This document shows, piece by piece, positions 12,646-24,726 of a stretch of 64,000 nucleotides of DNA (positions are counted from its first letter, which is position 1; every line of letters begins with the position of its first letter). The DNA lies in the NCBI GenBank assembly GCA_947034895.1, contig OX344765.1, forward strand, positions 14,141,001 to 14,205,000, in the 5' to 3' direction. Source of the stretch: Rhytidiadelphus loreus (Eukaryota > Streptophyta > Bryopsida > Hypnales > Hylocomiaceae). Made by a program: the position numbers and the translations under genes. The notes under the pieces were generated by a model. That model was not told the origin of the DNA, did no database searches, and worked only from the letters and a program-made list of their open reading frames with translations.

Positions 12646-13409
12646 TTGGCTGCGCCCCCTTCCACTAGATCACACACCCTCTTCTTAATTCAATCCACAC
12701 AGAAGATTGCATTGCATTGCATTGATTTTAATTTTGTTTGGGAGGAATGAATATGATTAGGGGGATAATTTTAATTCTATAGAGTAGGACATTCATTTCG
12801 GATCGGTATGTGCAGGGATCGAAGTCCTGTTATGTTAGCAAGTACATGCAGGAATGTATGGTTTTGAGATTCATCAATGTTTATGTGTTATGAGAATTGG
12901 GAGATTGCGTTTTAGAGAAACGTGCTTTGATAAGCGGAGTAGCTTGTTGAATTGGTTATTGGTGGACTGAAACCATGTGGTGCGTGCGCATTTGAGGAAA
13001 AATATGTCAACGAGCAACTGCTCTGAGAACCCTGAAATTGCATTTGTTTGGGGTGAATTCTGTAATGTAGGACGTTCATTTCAGATCTGTATTGTAGATT
13101 CCTCAATGTTGATGTGTAATAAGGTTTGGGGGATTGAGTTATGGAGAAATTAACATGCTTTGGTAAGCGGAGGAGCATGTTGGTTGTCGATGGACTGAAC
13201 CCGTGGGGTGTGCATTTGAGAGGATGCGAACGTGCAACTGTTAGACTGCGTTGCATACCCTGAGCGTCACACAGTTTGTGTTTCATATATTTAGCGGAAG
13301 GAATTGGGAGGGGGGATTATACATATTTAAATATGACATTACATTCATTTCGGATCAGCTAGTATGTAATGTCCGTAATGGGTTGACAAGTTATTATATT
13401 TATCATCAT

Positions 13410-15778
13410 TTTACAATCTTTTTATGTGCATTTACAGCTTAAGAACAGAGCATGAAAAAACGCCATGAAAAAATTGCGAACCCAGTCTTGGGAGCTCGGG
13501 AATTCATGGTGACCGGTGACTGAACACGGTCACCGGAGACCGTCACTCGCCTCTGTCTGTAACAAGTACTCTCCCTCGTCTTCGCCATTTCACCGTGTTA
13601 CAATTTCTTCGTGCTTCGCTTGTCGTTTAGAGTTTTTGTGCTGTTGGATTTTTTTCATATGCAGCTTTGAGCTTAGTTCTGTGCGGGAGGATGTTTACTG
13701 CACTCAGGCTTTTACCTACCTTTTCGTCGGTATGAGCGTGTTGGTTTCCAGAGATCGTGCGTTTCTTACTGGGATTTGAAGGTAGCGCTCATTAGTGCTT
13801 GCTCTTACTTTATTGCGACGGATTTTCGGATATGTTGGATGTTCCCTGTTCGAAGCGCAGGGTTTGAACTAGTGCAGTTCTATCTGGAGTCGGCCGTGAG
13901 TGTGCTCCTTGCTGTGGTCACTGGTGCGGATTCTTAACACTAATCAGAGTATTAGTGTACATTTGTGCCATTTTGATGTCCACCGATATGATCAGGTTGT
14001 GAGCCTCTTAACAAATCTTGTAGCGCCAAGATTACCGACAAACGGAATCTTTTGTTACTTTATCATTTTTGAATTGCGTTTCTGATTTGCTTAGACCGTG
14101 TTTCCTTCATTATATTTTGGAAGAGTCGGTTTGAAACTGTAGTGACACATACAAAGATTCGTTTTCTGGTAACCCTGGTTCAGCTCGCCATCCCTTGCCA
14201 TGTGCTGGTCATTTTGCTTGTCAAGTTGGACGCTTGATTGGGAGGTTTGACTTTGTGCGGTATATGATTTTATTGAACAAATTTGCTAAAATGCCTATGA
14301 CTCGTTTTCTCTTATCTAGCTTTGCAGTCCATTTCGTTTCTACTGCCTCTGCATTAAGAAATCGGTTTACGTTGAGAATAAACAGGCATTCAGATCTTGA
14401 TGTGTGGAACATCCAGTAGCTGACAACTCTTGCGCCGCTAGAACTGTCGAAATGATCGATGGATTCATGAATATTCTTCTTTCCAGTTCCGGTGATGCTT
14501 TTGGATGGGTCCAGTTTTGGGACTCTGTTGGTTAATCATTGTCGAAATCGGTTTAGATCATGTGAGCACTGTTTCAAATCCGTTTAAACACCTGTTCTCA
14601 GCATTATTTATTAGATCGATCCCTACCTCTTCTTTGAAACAGGGTTTGACATTGAGACAATTGAGTAACGAAATCAGCTCAATTTCACCTGGAAACGAAA
14701 TCTTATGTTTCATTCCATTTTCAGTTTCTTGCCTGTGTATGGAAGAACACTTCTTGCTTTCTTTGAATGCGTAGATTTTCTCAGTATCCTTTTCTTGTTA
14801 TTGCATATTATTTCTGCTTACATCTGCCTCAGCTCATCCCTGCATGGGAGTTTCATGCCAAACTACAATCATTCTCACTTTCGATTTTGAAAAGTCATTA
14901 CTGTTGACCTTGAGACTTGTTCGAAAGATGCTTTGTTGTTCTCAAGGGATTCAAGCTAGACTGCTCGAGCAGCATGATAAATTTCGTCATGTTGTGATTT
15001 GACTTGCAGATCACATCATACTTCGTCGCTCTTGTTACCCCGCAAACCACACAAGTTCTGACAGTTGTGGACAATGTTGGAGGAACTGAGAAGCTTATTC
15101 AACAGTCTGATGTTGAGCGTTTGACAGCTCTAAAATTAGAGTGATCACTAGCCACTCCAATTACTATTACGCCCAGTTCCTCCCAAGAGCCAAGCGTAAG
15201 CATTTTCTTGATGTTTCTTTGAAGGATCAACTGTGGATGGCAGGACTCGTTGCGCTCAAGTATTTAACACTGATCGTCTCATTTCGTAAGAGTTATGTTT
15301 ATATATTATGCAGATCTGCATTGATTGTCAGTTTTTGTTTGCTATGTTAATTGTGCTTTGTGAGTTTTGATTTGTGCAGTCGCTGATAACTTGTCAAGAG
15401 AGGTTAGATCCTTTTAATTGTGCTGCAGATTCACATATACTCGCTGTTTTGTCCTCTGATTTCAGTGTAGAGTATCAATGGGTGAGAGGGCAGAACTGAG
15501 GGACAAATTTGTGCTTACTTCTGTGCTTAGTGAATTTTTTCTGTTTTTTTCTTGTTTCTTTTTGTGCCATCCGGATCATGCAATTGGACTTGAGACACGT
15601 TGAGGTGCACAATTGCTTTGTGTGGTGGGGATGAGATGTTGAATCTGTCGTACCCCTGCATGTTCTTTGAAGACTCTGTTCTTCACTTCTAAATTACCAA
15701 CGATGTGTGTTTTACGATCTGACAAATGTCATCGATCACAGTGTGGCGGTGGGGTTGAGATGGGTGAAGTTGTGTATC
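13410..15778. repeat. Segmental duplication copy A, left part
   Basis: This 2.4-kb stretch aligns by eye, in the same orientation and order, with 31885-34745 (copy B). Shared blocks include CACGGTCACCGGAGACCGTC, GGATTTTCGGATATGTTGGA and CGACAAACGGAATCTTTTGT. It continues at 21357 after the copia insertion. Transcribed-gene character is suggested by exon-like pieces, but only the piece at 15010-15144 is convincing. Confidence 0.85.
15010..15144 (+). other. Terminal-exon-like coding piece in duplication copy A, product unknown
   Basis: After an acceptor TTGACTTGCAG there is an open frame of 44 codons ending in TGA, containing SYFVALVTPQTT, LTVVDNVGGTEKL and QQSDVERLTAL. The composition looks protein-like and the same piece is present but broken in copy B (split by a MITE at 33583 and then mutated). 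I do not recognise the family. Likely upstream exons in copy A could not be fixed; copy B retains a possible one near 33148-33220 (RQLINKITHNDGEV) that is largely deleted in A. Confidence 0.4.
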
Positions 15779-15783
15779 ACTAG

Positions 15784-16039
15784 TATTGAGATTACAAAGT
15801 ATTCAATGGAAGAAAGGCTTTACTTAGATGGTAGGAAGATACCAAACCCCTTGAGTGGGTTGTACATAAGGTAGAAGCCTTTCACTAGTTATCCACATAC
15901 ATTATGGGATAACTAATCACCATGGGCTGCCTTTGACTACAAGCAATACCCAAGAGACTCTAAGTCTAACTAAGAGTCTAACACTACTCCTAGGGCTGAA
16001 TGTACATAGTCTACAATAATATGTACATGATCTTTAACA
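15784..16039 (-). repeat. 3' LTR of the copia element
   Basis: 256 bp, starting TGTTAAAGATC and ending CTCAATA on the element strand. It differs from the other LTR by two substitutions near its 5' end. The last 70 bp of the pol frame lie inside it. Confidence 0.93.
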
Positions 16040-19000
16040 CTCCCACTTTGCAAGTGGTCAAAGGCGCGAAGGCCCATCTTCTCAATCAAGTTTTGGTGTT
16101 GTGGCTTCCCAAGGGACTTGGTCAGCACATCAGCAACCATTGCTTGGGTAGGCACATACTTGAGCTCAATCACCTCAGCCTCCACTCGTTCACGAATGAA
16201 ATGGTGTTGCACATCAATGTGCTTTGTCCGAGAGTGGTGGGTGGGATTCTTGGCCAAAGCAATGGCTCCTTGGTTGTCACACAAGATTTGTGTGCTCTCC
16301 ACTTGGACAAGGCCAACATCAGCCAAGAGTTGCCTCAACCAAATGGCCTCCTTGGTGCATTGGCTCATGGCCATGTATTCCGCCTCCGTTGTAGAAAGAG
16401 ATATGGTGGGCTGCCTATTGGAATTCCAAGTAATGGCACCCACTCCAAGCATAAACACGTAGCCGGTGGTGGATCTCCTATCCGCCTCATCACCCGCCCA
16501 ATCCGCATCACAAAACCCATGCAACTTCAGCCCATTGGCACCTCCAAGTTGCAACTTCAGCCCAAGTGTGCCTTGAAGGTACCTCATCACCCTCTTCACC
16601 GCAGCCCAATGCTTGGGGCCATACTTGGAGGTGTGTTGACTCACAACACTCACCGGGAAGGCCAAATCAGGCCTTGTGGCTACCATGGCATACATCAAGC
16701 AACCCACCGCTGCCTTCTAAGGCACACCATGCATTTCAGCCCTCACCTCTTCAAATTCAGCATCCGTGAGCTTGGGCAACTTCCCATGAGTCTCAAGTGG
16801 TGTACCTATGGCTTTGCACTCCTCCATGTTGAACCTCTTGAGAATCTCTTCAAGGTACTTGCGTTGGCTCATAGTGATGGTGCGGGCAGCCCTATCCCTC
16901 TTGAACTCCACTCCAAGGCAATACTTCAACTCTCCAAGATCCGTCATCTCATACTCCTTCTTGAGCATATCCTTCACTTCAAGCATCTTGGTCATGCTAC
17001 TTGCAAGGAGGATCAGATCATCCACATAGAGGATCACAATCACCAAATGCTCACGACTTTGCATGGTGTACAAAGAGTGATCAGCATAGCCTCTTTGGAA
17101 GCCCTTCCTTGCAAACATAGCATCAATATCCCTATACCAAGCTCTCCCGGATTGCTTCAATCCGGGAAGGGCCTTCTTCAACTTGCACTTGAGATGCCCT
17201 TGGCCTTCTTGCACAAAGCCTAGGGGCTGATCCATGTAGATGACCTCCTCCAACTTGGGGTTGAGAAAGGCCGTCTTCACATCCATTTGGTGCATCTCCA
17301 AGTCCATGGCTGCCCCAATACTCACAATGCACCTAATGGTGCTAAACTTGGCAACGGGGGCAAAGGTCTCATTGAAATCCACCCCTTCCACTTGAGAAAA
17401 ACCCCTAGCAACCAGCCTTGCCTTGTACCTCAAAATGTGACCCAAAGCATCCCTTTTGGTGGAGAAAACCCACTTACAACCCACACTTGATCTCTTGGAA
17501 GGGAGGGATGCAAGATCCCATGTGCCTTTGTCAATGAGGGCCTTGTACTCCTCTTGCATGGCCAACTCCCACTTGCTTGCATCTTCACAATTCAGCACCT
17601 CTCCAAGTGTAGATGGATCTCCAAGGAAAGCCACATTGGCTTGATCTTCACTTTGTGGAGGAAGAATGTGATTCAGCCACCAATCTCCAAGGGGCTTGCG
17701 GGTCCTTGTTGGATAACGTGGCTCCTCCACGGTCTGATCTTGCTCTTCCATGGGCTGATCTTGCTCTCCCAAGGGCTGATCATGCTCTTGCACCCTTGGT
17801 GAAGTGTTTGGAGAAGGAATTGCTGATCTCTTCATTTGGGGTGTGGCCACCTTCTTCTTGGGCTCCACCAAGTCTTCATCTTCCCCTCCTTGCTCTTCAT
17901 CTTCATCTTCTAGGTGCACTCTTGGAGTTGTGCCCACCTTTTGGGTTGGTCCTCCATTGCTCCCACTTGGGCTCATCTCCAAGAGCTTGGGATCAGCACC
18001 TCCATCCTCCAAGAAGGTCACATCTCGACTCTTGATGATCTTCTTGCTCTCCACACACATCAACCTATAAGCCTTGGTGCCCTCACAATAGCCAAGGAAA
18101 AGACACTTGATGCCCTTGGCATCCAACTTGGTCCTCTTGGCACTTGGAACCAAGGCATAGGCAATGCACCCAAAAATGCGCATGTGAGACACATGGGGCC
18201 TAATCCCACTCCAAGCTTCTTGGGGTGTCATGCTTGTCAAGGCTTGGGTGGGGCACCGGTTCCTTGTATAAACCGCTGTAGACACCGCCTCACCCCAAAG
18301 CTCAAACTTCAGCCCTTGAGCATGAATCATGGACCTTGCCATCTCCACAATGGTGCGATTTGCACGCTCCGCTACGCCGTTTTGTTGAGGGGTGTAAGGT
18401 GCTGATGTGTGGTGCTCAATGCCATGGGCCTTCAAGTACTCCTCAAAGGCCTTGGACACATACTCCCCTCCATTATCCGACCGCAGCACCTTCACCTTGC
18501 AATCAGATTGGGCCTCCACAAGGGCCTTCCAAGTCTCAAAACGCCCAAACACCTCACTCTTGCACTTCAGCATATACACCCACACCTTGCGTGACAAATC
18601 ATCAATAAATGTCACAAAATACCTTGCTCCTCCTATGGTGGTGGTCTTCGTTGGCCCGCACACATCGGAATGCACAAGCTCCAATGGCTTGGTGGCCCGG
18701 GTTGCCCCATCCTTGGGGAAGGGCTGCCTTGCTAGCTTGCCCTCAATGCACCCCTTGCACACCATTGAACTCCAATCATGCTTGCAAGAAGAGAGGTTCA
18801 GCCCCTTCACTAGGTGTTGGAGGCTCTTCATGCTCTTCACATTCAAGTGTCCAAGCCTCCTATGCCAAAGCTCCACAAGGTCTCCATGGGCTGATCCTTG
18901 GGCAACACATGCCAAGGAGGTGCCATTCACCTTGGTGAAGTGGAGGAGGTACAAATTGCCCTCACGAGGGGCTGATGCAATCAAGACTCCACTTGGTGAC

Positions 19001-20115
19001 CTCACAACACAACCCACATTGTTAAAATGCACTTTCAAACCTCCCAAAGACAATTTGCTCACCGAAAGCAAGTTGGCATGCAACTTGGGGACATGGAGGG
19101 CCTCATGGATCTGAATCCTCTTGGTCTCCCCCTTCACTTGCACCTCCACAATGATGGTCCCCATGCCAAGGGCCTCCACCATGCCATTGTCTCCCAAATA
19201 AATCTTCTTCCCCGAAATGGGTTGATAGGTGTGGAAGGCATCTCTATGGCTGGTCATGTGTTGAGTGGCCCCCGAATCCACAATCCATGTAAACATGTTG
19301 GCCTTGTCCCCTCCTCCTTGGGTGGCAAAAGCAAAATCCTCCTCCTCCTCCTCTTTGGAGGCTTGGTGTGCACTCTCCTTGCCTTTGGCTTGGCTGACCT
19401 TGCAATGCCTAGCAATGTGGCCTGATTTGCCACACTTGAAGCATGTCCTTGTCTCCTTGAACTCCTTGGTGTTGCCTCCTTTGCCATGTCTTGACACAAG
19501 GGCTGATCCCTCTCCTTGGGACTCATTCTCCTTGCGCTTGGTCACCTCATGCATCAAGCGTGCCGTGACAAACTCCATGGTCAGTTCCTTCATAGGCCTT
19601 GTCTCCAATGCGGTGATGAGGAACTCATAAGACGGTGGCAAGCTCTCCAACAAGGTCATCACCATATCTCCATCCGTCACGGGTGCCTCCAAACAAGCCA
19701 ACTCATCCGCAAGGGCCTTGATCTTGTTGACATGGTCCAACAAGTCCTCCTCCTCTTGCATCTTGCTAGTGAAGAACTTGCGCCTAAGAAAGAGGATGTT
19801 GGAGAGGCTCTTGGTCTCATGGATGTTGCAAAGGGTGGTCCATGCTTGGGCTGGTCCTTTGCAATGGCGAATGTGTGCAATTTGCCGGTCCACAAGGTTG
19901 ATGGCAAGGAGAGCAAAGGCCTTCTTCTCCTTCCTCTCAAACGCCTTCTTGGTGTTGAGATCAGCATCTTCACTTGGAGCCTCCTCACTCCCATCCACCA
20001 CCTCCCACAAGTCCTTCTCCGCAAGGATCATCTCCATCTTGAACTTCCACATGCCAAAGTTCTCCCCATTGAACTTGTCAATGATGCGCACGCCTTCTCC
20101 TCCACTTGATGCCAT
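15970..20115 (-). pseudogene. Copia gag-pol polyprotein, interrupted by one TAG codon
   Basis: One frame of 1382 codons from ATG at 20115 (MASSGGEG) to a stop at 15970. In order: gag with a CCHC zinc knuckle CFKCGKSGHIARHC near residue 223; aspartic protease DSGATQHM near 277; integrase HH-CC zinc site (WHRRLGHLN...CKGC) near 410-455 and D,D,E core (HSDVCGP, RSDNGGEY, VAERANR); reverse transcriptase with ILYVDDLILL near 1033; RNase H with CDADWAGD, STTEAEYMA and CDNQGAIALAKNP. The polyprotein makes the particle, copies the RNA and inserts the cDNA. The TAG at 16719-16717 sits in GVP(stop)KAAVGCLMY, where related elements usually have Tyr, so one substitution explains it. The rest appears intact, consistent with the young LTRs. 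Confidence 0.93.
16040..16051 (-). other. Polypurine tract of the copia element
   Basis: GCAAAGTGGGAG abuts the 3' LTR on the element strand and would prime plus-strand synthesis. It is also translated as part of the pol C-terminus. Confidence 0.75.
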
Positions 20116-21081
20116 GATGGAGCACCTCCCACTTGTTGGCAGCCTCCCAAGTGTCTCCAAGAGTTCACAAACTCAATTCAGCCTCCAATGAAGCACTTGG
20201 AAGCCAATTGGGCTGAAATGACACCAATCAGCCCTTCCAAGCACCTCCAAAGATCCTTCACACCCTAAGATCCACCAAACACTCCTCACAAGTGCAAGGA
20301 CTCCTCTAAACACCAATTCAGACCCTAATGAAGCTCAAAATCACCACATGCACATCATGGGCAAGTGCTACTTCAAATCAACAAACGCACTTCCAATGCT
20401 TCTCCCAAATTGGGTACTACACACCCTAAGAAGCTCAAGACTTGCAATCAGCCCTAGATGGAGCTACTACTCACAATTCACACCACAAGGACAACATTGG
20501 TCTCCAACAACCCTAGTTGGTTCACCAAAACACAAAAGAACCCTAATTGGTTCCACAAATCTCACAAGAGCACAATTCAGCCCTCTTGGATTCACCAAGT
20601 CCACTAATTCGCCTCACACACTCACAAGGGCACTAATCAGCCCACAATGGATGGCAAATGCCTCAAGCAACAAAAATGCTTCCATGGCTCACAAATTACT
20701 CTCACTAGATTGCAATTTGCCAAATCACAATCCACAATGCACCCAAGTGCACAATCAGCCTCAATGGGCTCCCAATGTACACCTCTAAGCACAAACTCAA
20801 AATTGGAGCACAAATCAGCCCTCACTAGGTCTGATTACTACCATGAGCAAACTCACACCCAAAATGTACTCAAAACCTCACAAACCAGCCAACAAATGTC
20901 CAAGAAAAGAACAAAACACTTGCTTCTTTTGTAAAAAAAATTCACTCCAAAGTTTGTTTTTGTTTTTGACTTACACCATATGGTTTGTAGGTGACAAAGT
21001 GACAAATGGCTAGTTGCTCCCCAAGCTCCAAGATCTCCTCCAAATGATTTGAACTTCTCCCTCAAACGCAACTCCAAGTGC
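20116..21081 (-). other. Copia untranslated leader
   Basis: About 970 bp between primer site and gag. The plus strand is strongly C-rich and G-poor and repeats TCAGCCC-type motifs. No frame of note; it would hold packaging signals. Confidence 0.6.
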
Positions 21082-21095
21082 GTGGGCCCATAACC
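21082..21095 (-). other. Primer binding site matching the anticodon arm of tRNA-iMet
   Basis: Directly next to the 5' LTR the element strand reads GGTTATGGGCCCAC. This is complementary to GTGGGCCCATAACC, which I recall as the anticodon stem-loop of plant initiator tRNA-Met, not to its 3' end (the common plant copia site is TGGTATCAGAG). That implies priming by a half-tRNA, as in Drosophila copia and yeast Ty5. Confidence 0.75.
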
Positions 21096-21351
21096 TATTG
21101 AGATTACAAAGTATTCAATGGAAGAAAGGCTTTACTTAGATGGTAGGAAGATACCAAACCCCTTGAGTGGGTTGTACATAAGGTAGAAGCCTTTCACTAG
21201 TTATCCACATACATTATGGGATAACTAATCACCATGGGCTGCCTTTGACTACAAGCAATACCCAAGAGACTCTAAGTCTAACTAAGAGTCTAACACTACT
21301 CCTAGGGCTGAATGTACATAGTCTACAACAATATGTACATGATCTTCAACA
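21096..21351 (-). repeat. 5' LTR of the copia element
   Basis: 256 bp, starting TGTTGAAGATC and ending CTCAATA on the element strand, followed at once by the primer binding site. Confidence 0.93.
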
Positions 21352-21356
21352 ACTAG

Positions 21357-21695
21357 AAGTAATGAAGAACATTGGGCTTGCTGGTGAGAAATAAATAGAA
21401 ATGGACCAAAGATGGTTTCCATGTTACCCCCTCAAAACTGCTAAATTAATTTTGAGACCCAAGTTGGGCCTTCTGGTTCTCTAGGGTTTCAGTCATAGGC
21501 ACAACTTTACAAGTGTAAAGATTGGAAAGTGGTTGATACCAAGACCAAATTGAAATGGTTCAGTTGCCATCCCATACCTTGTTTCGCCTTGTTTTTCAAG
21601 TCGTTCTACAAAAAAACTTTTTGATTGCTTGATTGGCGTTGTGTGGCTTTTTGCAGCGTCCTTGAATGAATGTTATAATTGAAGAACTTTGAAAC
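21357..21695. repeat. Segmental duplication copy A, right part
   Basis: Continues the match to copy B (34745-35050) across the copia insertion: AAATGGACCAAAGATGGTT, CAAGTTGGGC, CATAGGCACA, CTTGCCATCCC-like and AATGTTATAATTGAA-type blocks. Confidence 0.8.
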
Positions 21696-24600
21696 ACATT
21701 CCTACTATAAATTGAAAATTTATACGCAGTTTTAGGGCTGATTAGTACAGAATATACACTCTAACTATTGTAGAACACAACCTACACAAACAATATATAT
21801 AGAGACATCATATATCAAACAATTAATTCTTATAAATGAATCATGAATATACAATAGGAAGTAAAACCACAAAAATTGAAATTTCAACAATTAATATTAT
21901 ATATATTGGCTAAGCCTGCCTTATGCAATGCGTTTTTGAAAATTGTCCACCACTAATTTCAGTTGGAGCAAACAAACAAATAACAATCTACTACAAAAGA
22001 AAAGGTATATTTTAAGTGTAGTCCTAGTAGTATAGTTCTATAGGTAATGACCTTTTAGGAGATTTTTAGTAAACACTAGAAGAAACCCGCATTTTCTGTG
22101 ATGGTTGTAGAAAACATGACATGTTTTTGCGAACATGATGGCGTTGTAGAGTTTGAGGTAGCCGGCGGCACAACTCTAGTGGACATTGTTGAAAACGTGT
22201 GCATGTTTGCAGAAAAGCATGCATATGTCACTTACAACAAGTATGTTCTGTAAAACATGAGAGGGAAAAATGTCATATCCCGTTTGACGTGCAATACTAT
22301 GTGGTAGTGCGACGTCAATAGAATGAGCTAGTTTCATTGACCGCAATTTATCCTAAGTCATTGAACATTCAGGAAAACTGCATGCAAGTGTAGCTTCCAA
22401 AAAGGAATAGTGCTTTTTCAATAGAAATGTTTGTTAACACCTTGCACTTCATAATTGCAACTGCAAATATTACAATTGTAGCTATAGTTTTCATTTGAAA
22501 TTCCGAAAAAACAATTTGTTCAATTTGTTTGCATGTCCTTGAATTAAATGGGGAATTTCGTGACATTGCATATACAAGAATGACTTCCGTTGTCTTCCCT
22601 TTTGGTACCGGTCTTTCATTGAAAAAGCAATTCTAATGCATGTAATTTAAAAAAAAACTAGATTCCTAAAATCAATTTAGAGCAAATTCCAATAGGCTCA
22701 AAACAACCTTGGCCATTTCGGGATTAATGTAACATGTACAATAAGCAATGGCTACAATTGTTTGAACAAGAAGTTCATGCTATGTGCATCAATGGACTAG
22801 ATAACACTCAAGAGCATTATGATACATATTGCCAAGTCTACTAGTTCATCACAGACGTCTGTATCTATACTTTTTGCAAATCTAAGGATGGAGAAAGACA
22901 GATTGCGTTATGAGTTGTAACACTTTTTTGACTATCCAATGGAAGGGTGAGAAAGACAGATTGCGTTATGAGTTGTAACACTTTTTTGACTATCCAATGG
23001 AAGGGTGATGAATCGAACGTGGCATTATGGAATTGTGTTCATATGCAGCACACTCTGGAGCACACTCCTCAAACCACAATGAGCCTGGAAGAAGGAAAAA
23101 AATTAAACTAAAGATTCCCATCAATGAAGAGTGAGGCTCTGTAGATAAGTTTAGTTCTATTCACTATGCCAAGTGGACCTTGATAATGAATGCTACTCTT
23201 GACTCCACTTTTCAATAGTAAATTCAATAACCAAAACTAAGTTTATATTCCTCCTTCAACATGATGACAGCCAGCTCTTGGGACTAACTTTTTGATGTAT
23301 TTTTAAAGACTGTGACATTTAAAAGGTTTAATCTTTCTTTGAAAGACGTTTCATTGGAGAGAAATAACACCAACACATGGGTGAATGATGTTTTCATTGC
23401 AGGAGCTCCAATGGTAGATCTTGAAAATTGAGCATCCAAATAAACCTTAAAGAAAGTAACAAGAGCTTACTGTTTAGAAACCAGCTCTTCTCCTCGAATG
23501 GCTTCTGACCACCTGAGGATTGAGAATGCATCATGAGAATGAAGAAGCTATAATTGGGAGTGTGCTACAACATTAAGGCCCATGCACAGACTGAGGAAGG
23601 CAATTTCAAAACTCGGCAAGGGGGATAGGTTTTGGAAGGATGAAGAATTGCACTACCTTACCTGGCCCCTATGATGGGATTAAATAAACCTGCAAATTGC
23701 AGACTGAGCAGAAATAGTGAGGTCTGATCACCCAAAGAATGAATTGCAGGATGAGGGATTGCAAGAAAATTGCTTACTGCTGATGGATGGCACTGTCGTG
23801 GATTTTCAAACATGATTTCAGAGAAATAGTTAACTTAGTAATTCATATCCTTTAGTTAAGGATAGAATGTTGTTCTGTCAGCCATGAAGACAATGAAATT
23901 TTGCATAGTCAGTCTTTTTTATGTCAGTAGATTTGGTGTAACAAGCTGATTTCTAGCATCAATTAAATTACACTGGCCTCGAAATTCATTTTTGTGACTG
24001 CTCTACCAAAACAGGAGGTTAAAAAAAAACATGATTTGGCACCATCACGTGGAATGAACATGAATCCAATCATGCAATTGGAACTTGTAACAGACCTGGG
24101 TATTGTACTGCACTGTACATAATCCTAAGTCACAGAATGGCACCTCATAAACAAGGGGTTTCATACTACATTACAATTAACTCTACTTTGTACCTATAAG
24201 TTTCAAAGTGCTGATTAGAAGTGTACCCAATATCAACCTTATGCTCTCTTATTCAGAAGATGAAAAGTTTAGACAAGAATTCAATGCAGGACTCTATTCC
24301 TGCAACACTGTCATAATTCCATGTAGTAACCTTGGTGCAGGATTGGAAACCCTAAACACCACCTACATATAGCTCAAGCAATTAAAGGAAGATACCAGTT
24401 ATCCTAGAAAATGGAGCCTCTAGATGTAAGGGATGTTCTTATAGGGTAACATACAACGATTTAAGCCAGTAAAAATGATGGGCTCAAATTCGGTAGTTTT
24501 GAATAAGTCATATGGAGACTTTTTTTTAATTCAAAATTGTATATCAAAACAAGCAATGCTTTGCGCTGATTTTGGTGATATAACTATTGGCTCCATCTGA

Positions 24601-24700
24601 AGTATATATTTTTACAAATTATTATCTTTTAAACTATGAACCCTTGGTCCTTTAGGGATTATAAACTTATGCAAATAAGAGGAAAGCACGATGTGAGGCT
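21696..24700. other. Intergenic region with transposon debris
   Basis: No gene recognised. A CACTA-like terminus (CACTAGAAGAAACCCGCA) occurs at about 22075. The segment 22740-23220 has short protein-like pieces (QWLQLFEQEVHAMCING; SSIHYAKWTLIMNATLDS) that may be retroelement remnants, all interrupted by stops. A tandem duplication lies at 22891-23006. Confidence 0.5.
22891..23006. repeat. Exact 58-bp tandem duplication
   Basis: Two head-to-tail identical copies starting GAGAAAGACAGATTGCGTTA (22891-22948, 22949-23006). A diverged relative, including TTATGAGTTATAACACTTTT, lies at 59145-59205. Confidence 0.9.
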
Positions 24701-24726
24701 ACTTATCATTGTTGGAGTGCCTTGAA

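Larger units (their letters stand above)
15784..21351 (-). mobile_element. Ty1/copia LTR retrotransposon, nearly intact
   Basis: 5568 bp flanked by a perfect 5-bp target duplication ACTAG (15779-15783, 21352-21356). Two 256-bp LTRs differ at only 2 positions, so insertion is recent. Order on the minus strand: 5' LTR, primer binding site, about 0.97-kb leader, one gag-pol frame in copia order (gag, protease, integrase, RT, RNase H), polypurine tract, 3' LTR. A single TAG interrupts pol. It splits segmental duplication copy A; copy B keeps the uninterrupted site near 34725-34740. Confidence 0.96.

Noticed and set aside
16000..17223. Long plus-strand open frame of 407 codons and other plus frames across 16000-20200
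   Set aside because: Antisense shadow of the copia pol frame; low-complexity Leu/His-rich translation and no motifs.
22075..22340. Complete CACTA transposon
   Set aside because: One CACTA-like end is visible but no matching second end, target duplication or transposase.
23617..23672. Plus-strand text reading DRFWKDEELHYLTWPL, reminiscent of the UFSP2 C-terminus
   Set aside because: Wrong strand for the UFSP2 locus and too short; treated as chance.
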